Origin: Gemmiger gallinarum | Lineage (GTDB): Bacteria; Bacillota; Clostridia; Oscillospirales; Ruminococcaceae | Direction of reading: 5' to 3' | DNA length: 64,000 nucleotides | Assembly (NCBI RefSeq): GCF_014982805.1 | Contig: NZ_JADCKC010000002.1 | Coordinates: 124,001-188,000 of the forward strand | Shown: positions 50,593 through 60,300 of the stretch, piece by piece | Position numbering within the stretch: the first letter of the stretch is position 1 | Layout: each line of letters starts with the position of its first letter | Translations under genes and position numbers: made by a program | Notes under the pieces: generated by a model | Database searches by the model: none | Told to the model about the DNA's origin: nothing | What the model saw: the letters and a program-made list of their open reading frames with translations, nothing else

Positions 50593-52749
50593 TCACATGC
50601 CTCCGCCGGGGCCGCCCTGACCGCCTGCCGCAGCACCGCCGCGGTCTCCGCCGGAGGGCATCTCACCCGAGGGCATATCCCCGCCGGGAGCCTGCCCCGC
50701 CGGGCCGCCGTCCATGCCGCTGAGGGCCACCATGATCTGGGAATCCGCGTCCACGGTGCCCGTCTCAATGCCTTCGGTCAGGTCGGCGGTGGCGCGGATG
50801 ACATCTCCCTCCGCCAGGTCGTCGCCGGAGATCTCCACATAATAGTCGTTGGCGTCGCCGGTGGTGACGGTGACCTGCTCAAAGGTCATGTCCACACCCT
50901 CGCCGCCGGTCTTGCGGTAGACAAAGCTGGAACCGTCCTCCGCCGTGCCCACCGCATCGATGGGCACCACAAAGACGTTGTCGGTGACGCTCTTGAGGAT
51001 CTCCGCCTGGGCCTGAATGCCGATGAGCAGGCCGCTGTCCGCTGTGTCCACCGTGACCTTTGCTCCGAAGGTCCCCTGCTCATTGGCCACCGGGTCGATC
51101 TGGGAGAGGGTGCCCTTGATGACGCTGTCGCCGGTGGAGTCGCTGGTGATGTTGCACTCCATGCCGGTTTTGACATCGGCCACATCATCCGCCGAGATGG
51201 TGACCTCCACGGTCAGCCCGTCGGTGTTCTGGATGGTGGCCACTGTGCCGGTGCAGGCGGAACCCACCGTGGCGTTGAGCTCGGTGATGGTGCCGCTCAT
51301 GGTGGCGGTGAGGGTGCAGTCCTCCAACGTATCCCGCAGCGTCTGCAGGGTGTCGGGGGTACGCTTGGCCTGCTCCAGGCGGGTCTCGGCGTCCTCCACC
51401 TGCTGCCAGGCGGTGGTCAGAGTGGTGGAGTTCTTCTCGTTGTCGTAGGCATCGTGGGCGCTCTCCACCTGAGTCTCAGCGCTTTCCACCTGAGTCTCGG
51501 CGGTGGTAACGGCAGTCTCGGCCTGGGTCAGGGCCGTCTTTGCGGCGGAGAGCTGGCTCTGGGCCTGGGTATAGGTATCCACGACCTGCTGATAGGTCAT
51601 GCCGGTGCCGCTGGCCGCCGCGCTTTCCTGGTTGACCAGGGCCTGAGCCGCCGCGTTAAAGGTATCGATCAGGGTGGTGGAGGCCGGAGCAACCAGGAGC
51701 GTCACATCGATGCCGGAGAGCTGGCTGTTGATGCTTGCCACGTCAGGGGCGATGGTTCCGGTGACGGTGCGCTGGTTGGCCGCACTGACGGATGCGTTGG
51801 CGGTGGTGTCGACGGTGCCGCTGCCGTAGGTATCAAAGGCGTTCTGCAGGGCAGAGACCGCCTGCTGCAGGGCCGCTTTGGCAGCCTCCTGGTCGGCGGC
51901 GCCCGCATAATTCATGTAGGCGGTGGTGTAGCTCTGGTAAGCACTGTCCAGCGCGGCCGCCGCGCTATTCAGGGCATCCGCCGCCATGTCGTAGGAACTG
52001 ACATAGCTCGCAATGCCCTGGGCCGCATTGTAGGCCGACTGCAAAGAATCCACCGTGCTCTGGCAGCTGTTGACGGTACTCTGGGCCGAATCCCGGGCGG
52101 ATTTGGCGCTGTCCAGATTTTCCTGGGCCTTGGTCAGGTTTTCATCCGCCTTGTCGATGTTTTCCTGCAGGTCGATGAGGCTGTTGTCATGCTTGACCAC
52201 GGCCACCTCGTAGCTTTCCAGGGCGCGGTCGTAGGTGGTCTGGGCCGACTGCAGCGTATCGCTGTAGGAGAGCTCGGCGCTGTCGATCTGCTTTTCCAGA
52301 TCGGAGGTGTCCAGGGTGCAGATCACATCCCCGGCCTGTACCGTATCGCCTACCTCCACCTCCACGGTGGCTACCTTGTAGGTCTTGGCGTTGTCTGCCA
52401 CTGTGACGCTGGCCTCACTGCCCGAAGCCACCGTGCCGGTGACGGTGACCGAATCCTCCAGGCTGGTCCTGGTCAGGGTGGTGGTGCGCACATACTGGTA
52501 GGTGGTGCCCGAGGCAGGCACCGCCCTTGTGAGCAGCCGGATGAGAATCGCCGCAGCGGCAAGGATCACCACCGCCAGCGCCACCGTCAGCTTTTTGTGC
52601 CGGGCAAACCAGTTTTTGCGTTTGAAGGGCTGTGGTGCGGACGCTTCCTCCCCGGGCTGCGTGTCCTCCGCATATTCTGCGTCCCAGTCCTGTTCGGGGA
52701 GCTCCTCCCCCACCGGCTGGGGCACAGTGCCGAATTCGTTATCTTCCAT
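50593..52749 (-). CDS. Membrane-fusion (HlyD/MacA-like) periplasmic-adaptor-type protein
   Basis: 718 aa from the ATG at 52749 with AGGAAACAAC upstream. An acidic cytoplasmic N-terminus (1-48) precedes one membrane helix (LTVALAVVILAAAAILIRLL). A lipoyl/barrel half follows (SVTVTGTVASGSEASVTVADNAKTYKVATVEVEVGDTVQAGDVICTLD), then a very long coiled coil (about 150-440, rich in AQE, SAKSA and TTAETQ heptads), the returning lipoyl and beta-barrel domains, and a Gly/Met/Pro-rich tail. The coiled coil is much longer than in typical Gram-positive MacA-like proteins. It links the ABC exporter to the cell wall side. A TACAAT at 52813-52808 hints at an internal promoter in the 140-bp gap after the TetR gene. 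Confidence 0.9.
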   Translation of the reverse strand: MEDNEFGTVPQPVGEELPEQDWDAEYAEDTQPGEEASAPQPFKRKNWFARHKKLTVALAVVILAAAAILIRLLTRAVPASGTTYQYVRTTTLTRTSLEDSVTVTGTVASGSEASVTVADNAKTYKVATVEVEVGDTVQAGDVICTLDTSDLEKQIDSAELSYSDTLQSAQTTYDRALESYEVAVVKHDNSLIDLQENIDKADENLTKAQENLDSAKSARDSAQSTVNSCQSTVDSLQSAYNAAQGIASYVSSYDMAADALNSAAAALDSAYQSYTTAYMNYAGAADQEAAKAALQQAVSALQNAFDTYGSGTVDTTANASVSAANQRTVTGTIAPDVASINSQLSGIDVTLLVAPASTTLIDTFNAAAQALVNQESAAASGTGMTYQQVVDTYTQAQSQLSAAKTALTQAETAVTTAETQVESAETQVESAHDAYDNEKNSTTLTTAWQQVEDAETRLEQAKRTPDTLQTLRDTLEDCTLTATMSGTITELNATVGSACTGTVATIQNTDGLTVEVTISADDVADVKTGMECNITSDSTGDSVIKGTLSQIDPVANEQGTFGAKVTVDTADSGLLIGIQAQAEILKSVTDNVFVVPIDAVGTAEDGSSFVYRKTGGEGVDMTFEQVTVTTGDANDYYVEISGDDLAEGDVIRATADLTEGIETGTVDADSQIMVALSGMDGGPAGQAPGGDMPSGEMPSGGDRGGAAAGGQGGPGGGM

Positions 52750-52889
52750 GTTGTTTCCTGCCTCTCTTTATCTGGGGCCGGCCATGGGCATGGCCTGACT
52801 TGCTTTGATTGTACCGCAAAAAAATGAAAATCTCATGGAGAATTGATGAAACATCACTTCTCACAATCGCCTTCGTGGGGGGATTGGGG

Positions 52890-53510
52890 TCAGGTTTTGC
52901 CGGTTTTTCCGGCAGGGCGCAGCGCCCGGGCCAGCATTTGGCGGCCGTTGGCCAGAACCATGCCGTCCCGCAGGCCCTGCATGCCCTCGCTTCCCAGCGC
53001 CAGCACATACATCACCCACACCGAGATCAGCACAAAGGCAGCGTATTCCTCGTCCAGAGCAGGGTCGATCTCCCCTGCCGCCTGCAGCCGTGCGGCCAGC
53101 TTCCGTGCTTCCCCTTCCACCCGGCCGCGCAGCGCCCCGGAGCAGGCACAGGGGACCTCCCGTCCGCTGGCAACCAACGTCCGGGCCACCACACGGTAGA
53201 CCTCCGCCCGGGTGCCGTAAAGGTCCACCAGATAGTTCGTCACTGCTTTTTCCACATCATCCAGTGTTTTGCAGGGCGCCAGCAGATTCCGGACTCGGGC
53301 CAGTTCACTTTCCATGCAGTATTGGGTCACACCGTGGAGAATTTCCTCCTTGGAGGTAAAATACTCATACACTGTGCCCTTGCCGATGCCGGCTTCGGCG
53401 GCGATCTCCTGCACCCGCAGCCGGGGGATGTCCGCCCCGCTGCCAATGAGCCGCAGGACCGCCCGGTAGATTGCTTCCTCCCGCTGACGGCGTTCCTCCT
53501 CTTTCAGCAT
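52890..53510 (-). CDS. TetR-family transcriptional regulator
   Basis: 206 aa from the ATG at 53510, overlapping the RND stop by 7 bases. The N-terminal HTH is VQEIAAEAGIGKGTVYEYFTSKEEIL (about 33-58), typical for TetR. The C-terminal ligand-binding domain contains many small residues and a CAC motif. It is encoded inside the efflux block and is the probable repressor of the promoter at 58058-58085, whose start region bears a perfect TetR-type palindrome. The inducer may be a substrate of the pump. Confidence 0.92.
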   Translation of the reverse strand: MLKEEERRQREEAIYRAVLRLIGSGADIPRLRVQEIAAEAGIGKGTVYEYFTSKEEILHGVTQYCMESELARVRNLLAPCKTLDDVEKAVTNYLVDLYGTRAEVYRVVARTLVASGREVPCACSGALRGRVEGEARKLAARLQAAGEIDPALDEEYAAFVLISVWVMYVLALGSEGMQGLRDGMVLANGRQMLARALRPAGKTGKT

Positions 53511-56500
53511 GTGGGGGCACCTCCTTCCCCATTTTCCCCGGCCGGGAAGCTGTCCTGTGCCGGGAAGGCCTCCTGATCATATTCCGCCGGCCAGGCCTCC
53601 TGCCCGGCGGTGGGGTCGGGTTCTTCTGCAGCCGGTGTTTCCTCAGGGCCTTCCTCCTCGCCTGCGGGCCAGCCGGATGCCGGTGCGGGGGCACTGTCCC
53701 CTGCAAGGAAAGTCTCGCCGTCGTCGGGGTCGGTCCCGTCGGGGTCAGCCTCCTGCTCATCGGCAGAGGCATGCATGGCGGCCAGGTACTGGGCGGCATC
53801 GTCGGGCAGGTCGTCCATGCCGTCGTCCCCCACATCCACCTCATGGGGCGGGCGGCGGAACAGCAGGTCATAGATCACCGGCACAATGAACAGCGTCATC
53901 AGGGTGGCGTAGGTCAGGCCGCCGATGATGACGATGGCCATGCCCCGGCCCAACTCGCTGCCGGGATCGGTGCTGAACAGCATGGTCACCATGGCAAGGA
54001 CGGTGGTCAGGGTGGTCATGAGAATGGGGCGCATACGGGTCTTGCCCGACGCCACCAGAGCCTCCCGGCGTTCCAGGCCCCCCTGGCGCAGCTGGTTGGT
54101 GTAGTCCACAAAGACGATGCCGTTGTTGACCACCACGCCCATGAGCACCAGAAAGCCCATGAGGGACATGATGGACAGGTCCTCTCCCGACAGGATCAGG
54201 CCGATCATACCGCCGGTGAAGGCCAGCGGCACCGTGAACAGCACGATGAAGGGGGACAGCAGGCTCTGGAACTGGGCCACCATGACGAGATAAATGAGGA
54301 TCAGTGCCAAAAGCAGCATCTGGGACATCTGGGAGATCATCTCGTCCACCTGGGTGCTCTCACCGGCAAGCTGCCAGGTGCAGCCGGCGGGCAGCTGGAT
54401 GCCCTGCAGTTTTTCGGCGGCCTCCCGGGACAGCAGCGAGGTATTGTATCCCTCCCGGGTCACCGAGGTGACCGTGATGTAGCGGCTCTGGTTTTCCCGC
54501 TGGATGCTGGCCATGCCGGCCGCCTCGCTGCGGGTGGCAAACTCGCCCAGCTTGTGGGTCTCGGTGGTGGAGTTGCCCTCGGCATCCATGGTGGTAGTCT
54601 CAAACTCATAGTTGAAGATGTCGTCCAGGTCGGGCACGCTCTCGGTATCCACGATCTCCACCGAGTAGGTGTCCTCCCCCACGGTCAGAGAGGTGGACAC
54701 CGTCTCGCTGGTAAGAGCCTGGGCCAGCTCGGCGTAGATCTGGGCCACCGTCAGGCCAAGGCGCATGGCCTTGTCCTTGTCCACCACCACGCGGATCTCC
54801 CGTTCCCCGGCCTCCTGGCCGTTGGAAAGCTCCCCGATGCCGTCGATGGTGCCCAGGGTATCCATGACCTGCTGGCTGGCGGTGAGCAGGTCGTCCAGAT
54901 CGTCCCCGTAGATGTTGACCTGGACGCCGCTGCCGCTGAGGGCCGACAGATCCGCCGCCGAGGAGGAGGTCACCTCCACCTCGCAGGGCAGGTCGGCGGT
55001 ATTGGCGGTGATCTCATCCCGGATGCGGGACTGATCCCGGCTGCCCTCCTGCGTGAGCAGAATATAGTAGGTAAAGTTGGTCAGGTCCTGCCCGCCCATA
55101 TCAGACAGACCGGCAAAGGCGGAGGTCATGGAGGCGCTGGACATGGCGCCCACCGTCTCCACACCGTCGATGGCGGAGACCCGCTCCATCACCTGGTCGG
55201 CGGTGGCAAAAGCGTCCTCCGGCTCGGTGTCCTCCGGCACCGACATGGTCAGCGACATCTGATCCGAGCTGATCTCGGGGATCATGACCAGGCCCATGCG
55301 GGTGACCTGCCACACCGATGCCGCCAGCAGGGCGACGGCCAGCGTCAGGGGCACCACCTTGACCCGCAGGCAGAAGCGCAGCAGTTTGTCATACCCGGCC
55401 AGCACCCGGTCAAAGAACGGATGCTTCTGGGGATGTACCCGGCTGAGCAGTGTGCTGCCCGCCGCCGGGACCACGGTCAAAGCCACGATGAGGGAGGCAA
55501 ACAGGCTGTACGCGATGGTCAGGGCCATATCGCCCAGCAGTTCCCGGGTCAGGCCCTGGGCGAACAGCAGGGGCAGAAAGACACAGACGGTGGTGAGGGT
55601 GGAGGAAATGATAGCTCCGGCCATCTGCCGTGCACCCTGGACAGCGGCACGGGGTGCGGGGACGCCTGCATTGCGCAGACGGTAGATGTTTTCAATGACC
55701 ACGATGGAGTTGTCCACCAGCATGCCGATGCCCAGGGCCAGACCGGACAGGCTGATCATGTTGAGGCTGATGCCGGTGAAGTACATGAGCACAATGGCAA
55801 ACAGCACGCTGAGGGGGATGCTGACCGCCACCACCAGAGTGGGTCGCAGATCCTTGAGGAAGACCGCCAGCACCAGAATGGCCAGAATGGCGCCGCCGAT
55901 GAGGTTGGTCATGACGCTGTTGAGGATGAGGCGGATGTAGTCGCCCTGGTCCATGATGGGGGTGAGATGGAGGTCGGGGTCGGCGGCAGTCATCTCTTCC
56001 AGGGCGGCATTGCAGGCGTCGGAGACGGCGCTGGTGCTGGCAGTGGAGCTCTTGAACACCGACAGCAGCACCGCCTGGTTGCCGTTGACCCGGGCATAGC
56101 TCTCCCCCGAGTTGTCGATGAGGGTGATCTCCGCCACGTCGGACAGGCGGACATCGCCGATGCCCTCCATGTTGCAGAGCAGGGCACCCTTCAGGTCGTC
56201 GATGCTCTCAAAGGTATCGCCCACCTTGAGGAGATACTGTTCCTCCCCGTCCTGGATATAGCCCGCGGGCATGGAGAAGTTTTGGGCCGCAATGAGCTGG
56301 GACAGGGTGGAAATGTTGAGCAGCTGATCCAGGTTTGCCTTGGAGAGGGCTTCCTCCCGGGCATCCTCATACTCGGCGTAGGCTTCCTCCAGCTGCTCCC
56401 GGCCGGAGTCGATCTGCTCCTTGCCGCTGTCCAGCTGTGCCTGCACGCTTTCCAGTGCCGCTTCGCCGTAGACCAGCTGGGCATCCCCGCTGCCAAAGCC

Positions 56501-57874
56501 CGCTGCCGCCGTCATTTTGCCCTGTTCCAGCTGGGTATAGGCGTCGCGCAGCATCTGCATGTTGCTCTCAGCGGCATCCTTCGCCGCCTGAAGCTGGTTG
56601 AGCTGGTCGGGCAGGGAGGCCAGCTGGTCCCGTAGTTCGCCCACCCGGGCATGGATCTTCTGCAGGTCGGTGAGGCCTTCCTTCGTGAGGGTGAGCAGAT
56701 ATCTCAGCTCCTCCTCGGTGAGGGAGACCGCCGGCGCCGAGGGCAGCGGCAGGCCGGTGTCCGGGGTGGGGGCAGTGGTCTCCCCGTCAGGTGCCGGGGC
56801 TGCGGTGGGTGCCGCCGTGGGCGCCGAAGTGGGGATGCCGCCCTGCAGCTGAGCCAGATAGGCGTTGACCTGATCCAGGAAAGCCTGGAAGGCCTCCTCG
56901 CTGCTCAGGATGGTATCGATGTCGGTGCCCATTTTGGCCAGCAGATCGCTGATTTTCTGGTACTCGGCCTCACTGCCGTCCAGATAGCCGTTGAGCTCAT
57001 CCTGCAGGGTCTTCTGCAGGCCCTGCAGCGTTTCCAGCTGGGTGGTCAGGGCGGTCACCTTGGCCACCGCCTCATCCAGCTGCTGGCTGGCCTTGGCCAG
57101 CTCGGAAGAGGTCGCCTCCTGCTGATCGGCCAGCTGCTGCTTGCCTTCCTGCAGGGCATTTTTCTTATCGTCCAGCTCGGCCTGACCGGTGATCAGGGCT
57201 TTCTCGCTGTCATTGAGCTGGCGGCGGGCGTCGTCCAGCTGCTGCTTGGCCTCGGCCAGACGGTCGCTGACCTGCACCAGAAGCCGGTCGTTCACCTCGT
57301 CAATCTTGTCCTGGTCCAGGCGCACCTCCACCATCTGCTCCACCAGACCGGTGGAGGAGACGCTGGCCACGCCGCTCACGCGTTCCAGATTGGGGATAAC
57401 ACTCTCCTCCACATAGGCGGAAAGGTCATAGATGTCCAGCCCCTCCTTGTCCACCGCGATGTACTCGGTGGCCATCATGTCGGGGGTGATCTCCAGAAGC
57501 ATGGGGGTGCCGGAGGTATCGGGCAGGGTGTCGGTCAGCTGATTCAGCGCCGTGCTCGTCTTGACCATGGCGCTGTCCATATCGGTATCATCGGCAAATT
57601 CCAGCATGACCATGCTGTAGTTCTCGCCGCTGGTGCTGGTGACGTTCTCCACGCCGTTGACCGTGCCCAGACTGCTCTCCAGCGGGCGGGTCAGCTCCTC
57701 CTCCACCTTCTCGGGACTGGCCCCGGGATAGGTGGTCACCACCACCAGATAGGGCAGGGTGATGCTGGGCAGCAGGTCGGTGTTCATACCCATCAGGCTG
57801 ACCACACCCAGCACAAGTACAAGAATGACCCCCACCAGCACGGTGAAGGGCTTTTTCACACTGTATTTTGCCAT
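53504..57874 (-). CDS. RND-superfamily efflux transporter with a large coiled-coil insertion
   Basis: 1456 aa from the ATG at 57874 (MAKYSVKKPFTVLVGVILVLV), with AGAGGT upstream; the usual RND size is 1000-1050. Core motifs are AcrB-like: TYPGASPEKVEEELTRPLESSLG at the N-terminus, LALGIGMLVDNSIVVIENIYR in TM4 (AcrB has VDD; here VDN), a second half starting KVVPLTLAVALLAASVW, and FVDYTNQLRQGGLERREALVASGKTRMRPILMTTLTT in the C-terminal region. Between about residues 195 and 515 an insertion of roughly 320 residues interrupts the PN2 porter region; it is mostly heptad-rich coiled coil with a Pro/Ala/Thr linker. The last ~110 residues are an acidic, Pro-rich tail. First gene of the efflux operon. 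Confidence 0.9.
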   Translation of the reverse strand: MAKYSVKKPFTVLVGVILVLVLGVVSLMGMNTDLLPSITLPYLVVVTTYPGASPEKVEEELTRPLESSLGTVNGVENVTSTSGENYSMVMLEFADDTDMDSAMVKTSTALNQLTDTLPDTSGTPMLLEITPDMMATEYIAVDKEGLDIYDLSAYVEESVIPNLERVSGVASVSSTGLVEQMVEVRLDQDKIDEVNDRLLVQVSDRLAEAKQQLDDARRQLNDSEKALITGQAELDDKKNALQEGKQQLADQQEATSSELAKASQQLDEAVAKVTALTTQLETLQGLQKTLQDELNGYLDGSEAEYQKISDLLAKMGTDIDTILSSEEAFQAFLDQVNAYLAQLQGGIPTSAPTAAPTAAPAPDGETTAPTPDTGLPLPSAPAVSLTEEELRYLLTLTKEGLTDLQKIHARVGELRDQLASLPDQLNQLQAAKDAAESNMQMLRDAYTQLEQGKMTAAAGFGSGDAQLVYGEAALESVQAQLDSGKEQIDSGREQLEEAYAEYEDAREEALSKANLDQLLNISTLSQLIAAQNFSMPAGYIQDGEEQYLLKVGDTFESIDDLKGALLCNMEGIGDVRLSDVAEITLIDNSGESYARVNGNQAVLLSVFKSSTASTSAVSDACNAALEEMTAADPDLHLTPIMDQGDYIRLILNSVMTNLIGGAILAILVLAVFLKDLRPTLVVAVSIPLSVLFAIVLMYFTGISLNMISLSGLALGIGMLVDNSIVVIENIYRLRNAGVPAPRAAVQGARQMAGAIISSTLTTVCVFLPLLFAQGLTRELLGDMALTIAYSLFASLIVALTVVPAAGSTLLSRVHPQKHPFFDRVLAGYDKLLRFCLRVKVVPLTLAVALLAASVWQVTRMGLVMIPEISSDQMSLTMSVPEDTEPEDAFATADQVMERVSAIDGVETVGAMSSASMTSAFAGLSDMGGQDLTNFTYYILLTQEGSRDQSRIRDEITANTADLPCEVEVTSSSAADLSALSGSGVQVNIYGDDLDDLLTASQQVMDTLGTIDGIGELSNGQEAGEREIRVVVDKDKAMRLGLTVAQIYAELAQALTSETVSTSLTVGEDTYSVEIVDTESVPDLDDIFNYEFETTTMDAEGNSTTETHKLGEFATRSEAAGMASIQRENQSRYITVTSVTREGYNTSLLSREAAEKLQGIQLPAGCTWQLAGESTQVDEMISQMSQMLLLALILIYLVMVAQFQSLLSPFIVLFTVPLAFTGGMIGLILSGEDLSIMSLMGFLVLMGVVVNNGIVFVDYTNQLRQGGLERREALVASGKTRMRPILMTTLTTVLAMVTMLFSTDPGSELGRGMAIVIIGGLTYATLMTLFIVPVIYDLLFRRPPHEVDVGDDGMDDLPDDAAQYLAAMHASADEQEADPDGTDPDDGETFLAGDSAPAPASGWPAGEEEGPEETPAAEEPDPTAGQEAWPAEYDQEAFPAQDSFPAGENGEGGAPTC

Positions 57875-58029
57875 AGGTAACCTCTTCTGCCCCGGTGGGA
57901 AAAGCGGCCCGGGCGGGCGGCATGCCCACACTGTTCATGGTCGGTGCCGCCGGTGACGCCGTGGGCGCTGCCGGGCTGTCCCCGCCTTGCTGCTTTCCCT
58001 CTCCGGGTAAATTCTCTCTGCAAAAAATT

Positions 58030-58049
58030 CCGACCGACCGGTCGGTCGG
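58030..58049 (-). promoter_or_regulatory. Perfect 20-bp palindromic TetR-type operator
   Basis: Two inverted halves of CCGACCGACC form an uninterrupted 20-bp palindrome. It sits directly downstream of the -10 of the efflux promoter, over the expected start site, and about 155 nt before the RND gene. Its GACCGACCGGTCGGTC core is typical of TetR-family operators. No second copy is seen in the window. The rest of 57875-58202 contains the promoter and one terminator only. Confidence 0.8.
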
Positions 58050-58057
58050 CTTTTTTC

Positions 58058-58085
58058 AGTATAGCACACTGCCGGTCAATGTCAA
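58058..58085 (-). promoter_or_regulatory. Promoter of the RND-TetR efflux operon
   Basis: On the minus strand, TTGACA (58085-58080), 16 nt, TATACT (58063-58058). Confidence 0.8.
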
Positions 58086-58112
58086 TTGAAGATTCTCCCC
58101 TGCCCCGAACAC

Positions 58113-58144
58113 AAAAAGACGGCCCTGCCGGAGCAGGGCCGTCT
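58113..58144 (-). terminator. Intrinsic terminator of the nucleoside-uptake operon
   Basis: A perfect 12-bp stem AGACGGCCCTGC/GCAGGGCCGTCT (58117-58128 with 58133-58144), loop CGGA, followed on the minus strand by TTTTTGTG. Confidence 0.9.
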
Positions 58145-58202
58145 GCTGTGCCGCAAGGGCGGCACACAAAATCGGAACACAGATAAAAGGTTGGAGAAAA
58201 CC

Positions 58203-59192
58203 TCAGCGCTCCTCGCGGAAGTAGGCGATGCCCAGGCTGGCGGGAGGCTGGTTTTCCTTTTTGCGGCGCAGAGACACCACAATGAGCACCAGGATGGTAA
58301 CCACGTATGGGACCATCTGAATCAGGTCGGTGGCGTAGCTGGGCACCGAAATGCCCATGAGGCTGGGCAGGAACTGATACAGCCAGTAGAGCATGCCGAA
58401 GAGGTAGGCGCCCCAGATGGCGTTGAGGGGCTTCCAGGTGGTGAAGATGACCAGCGCCACAGCCAGCCAGCCCAGAGCCTCGATCTGCTCGGTGGTGGCC
58501 CAGATGCCCTGGTTGTAGTCCAGCACGTAGTACAGGCCGCCCACACCGCTGATGGCCGCACCGCACAGGGTGGCCACATACTTGTAGCGGGTGACGTTGA
58601 TGCCGGCGGCATCGGCAGTGGCGGGGTTCTCACCCACGGCCCGCAGGTTCAGGCCCACGCGGGTGCGGGAGAGGAACCAGAACAGCACGATGGCCAGCAC
58701 AATGGCGGCGTATACCAAAAAGCCGTAGGAGAAGACCACCTGGCCCACCGTGCCCAGCCCGGACAGCACCGGGATCTTGGCGGCGAAAGCCTTGTTGGCC
58801 AGAGGGGCCGCGCTGTAGCTGGAGCCGTTGAGGATGAAAACGCCGAAGAAGTTGGCCACGCCCATGCCAAAGGTGGTGAGGGCAAGACCGGTGACGTTCT
58901 GGTTGGCCCGCAGGGTGATGGTGAGGAAGGCGTAGATCAGGCCGCCCAGGGTGGAGGCGATGAGGGCGCAGAGCAGGGCGATGACCACGCTGAGGACCGG
59001 GTTGGGGTTGGCGGTAAGGTTTTCGTAGTAGTAGGCGCTGGCAAAGCCGGCGAAGCCGCCCAGGTACATGATGCCGGGCACGCCCAGGTTCAGGTTGCCG
59101 GACTTTTCGGTGACGATCTCACCCATTGCGCCGTACATGATGATGGTGCCGAAGGGGATCGCGCGCAGGATCCATGCGATCAGACTGCTCAT
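58203..59192 (-). CDS. Nucleoside-type ABC transporter permease (NupQ-like)
   Basis: 329 aa from the ATG at 59192, with GAAGGAGGG upstream in the end of the preceding gene. Nine to ten membrane segments; the branched-chain/BMP permease signature is IVTEKSGNLNLGVPGIMYLGGFAGF near the N-terminus and SRTRVGLNLRAVGENPATADAAGINVTRYKYVATLCGAAISGVGG in the middle. It is the last gene of a four-gene uptake operon (BMP lipoprotein, duplicated ATPase, two permeases). The family imports nucleosides and related purines; the exact substrate cannot be read from sequence. Confidence 0.92.
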   Translation of the reverse strand: MSSLIAWILRAIPFGTIIMYGAMGEIVTEKSGNLNLGVPGIMYLGGFAGFASAYYYENLTANPNPVLSVVIALLCALIASTLGGLIYAFLTITLRANQNVTGLALTTFGMGVANFFGVFILNGSSYSAAPLANKAFAAKIPVLSGLGTVGQVVFSYGFLVYAAIVLAIVLFWFLSRTRVGLNLRAVGENPATADAAGINVTRYKYVATLCGAAISGVGGLYYVLDYNQGIWATTEQIEALGWLAVALVIFTTWKPLNAIWGAYLFGMLYWLYQFLPSLMGISVPSYATDLIQMVPYVVTILVLIVVSLRRKKENQPPASLGIAYFREER

Positions 59193-59193
59193 G

Positions 59194-60300
59194 TCACTTT
59201 CCCTCCTTGTGCGTCTCGCCGCGGCGTACCACGCGGTAGTTGATGAAGAACTCGCTGCCCAGAATGAAGAAGAGGATCACACCGGTGATGATGTCGGCAG
59301 CATACTCATTGAGGCTGTACGCCGAGGCGATCTCGGACGCACCGCGCTCCAGAAAGACCAGCAGGAAGGAGATCAGCGCCATATAGAAGGTGTTGAACTT
59401 GGCCAGCCAGGCCACGATGATGGCGGTGAAGCCCCGGCCGCCCGCCGAAGTGGTGGAGATGGTCTGGTCCTTGCCGGCCACAATGAGGAAGCCGCACAGG
59501 CCGCAGATGGCGCCGGAGATGATCATGGTACGGATCATGACCCGGCGGACGTTGATGCCGGCATAGCGGGCGGTGTTCTCGCTCTCGCCCACCACGGCGA
59601 TCTCATAGCCGTGCTTGGAGTACTTCAGGTAGGCATACATGGCGAAGGTCAGAACCAGCACCACAATGATGTTGATGGTATACCGCTGACCGAACAGCAC
59701 CGGGAACCAGCCGGCCTTGGTGGCCTTGTTCAGGGTGCCCAGGCTGGAGGCCTGGCCGCGCATGATGTTGGTCAGGCAGGCCACAATGCTGGTGGCCACG
59801 TAGTTCATCATCAGGGTGAACAGCGTCTCGTTGGTGTTCCAGCGGGACTTGAACCAGGCGGGGATAAAGCCCCACAGAGCACCTGCAACGACCGAGGCCG
59901 CAAACATGGCCACGAACAGCAGCGGAGCGGGCAGGCTGGACCCCAGATAAACCATGGTGAGGGCGGTGGCCATGCCGCCGATGAGCACCTGACCCTCAGC
60001 GCCGATATTCCAGAAGCGCATCTTGAAGGCCGGGGCCAGGGCGATGCCCACGCACAGCAGGGTGGCCAGGTCACGCAGCGCCCAGGAGAAGCGCACCGGC
60101 GTGGCGAAGGTGCCCTGATACATGACACCGTAAACCGAAAGCGGGTTCAAACCGGTGACAAAGAAGATGAAGAGCGCATCCACCACCAGGGCCAGCAGAA
60201 TGGCCACGGCGCGGATAAGAACTTTTTTGCCGAAGGGAATGCCGTCGCGCTTGGCGATGCGCAAAAGCGGCTCATGAACGGTCTGTGTGGCTTTTGTCAT
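59194..60300 (-). CDS. Nucleoside-type ABC transporter permease (NupP-like)
   Basis: 368 aa from the ATG at 60300, overlapping the ATPase stop by four bases (ATGA). About ten membrane segments. Signature segments are FKMRFWNIGAEGQVLIGGMATALTMVYLG and VVGESENTARYAGINVRRVMIRTMIISGAICGLCGFLIVAGKDQTISTTSAGGRGFTAIIVAWLAKFN. It forms the membrane pore together with the NupQ-like protein, whose gene begins one base after this stop. Confidence 0.92.
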   Translation of the reverse strand: MTKATQTVHEPLLRIAKRDGIPFGKKVLIRAVAILLALVVDALFIFFVTGLNPLSVYGVMYQGTFATPVRFSWALRDLATLLCVGIALAPAFKMRFWNIGAEGQVLIGGMATALTMVYLGSSLPAPLLFVAMFAASVVAGALWGFIPAWFKSRWNTNETLFTLMMNYVATSIVACLTNIMRGQASSLGTLNKATKAGWFPVLFGQRYTINIIVVLVLTFAMYAYLKYSKHGYEIAVVGESENTARYAGINVRRVMIRTMIISGAICGLCGFLIVAGKDQTISTTSAGGRGFTAIIVAWLAKFNTFYMALISFLLVFLERGASEIASAYSLNEYAADIITGVILFFILGSEFFINYRVVRRGETHKEGK

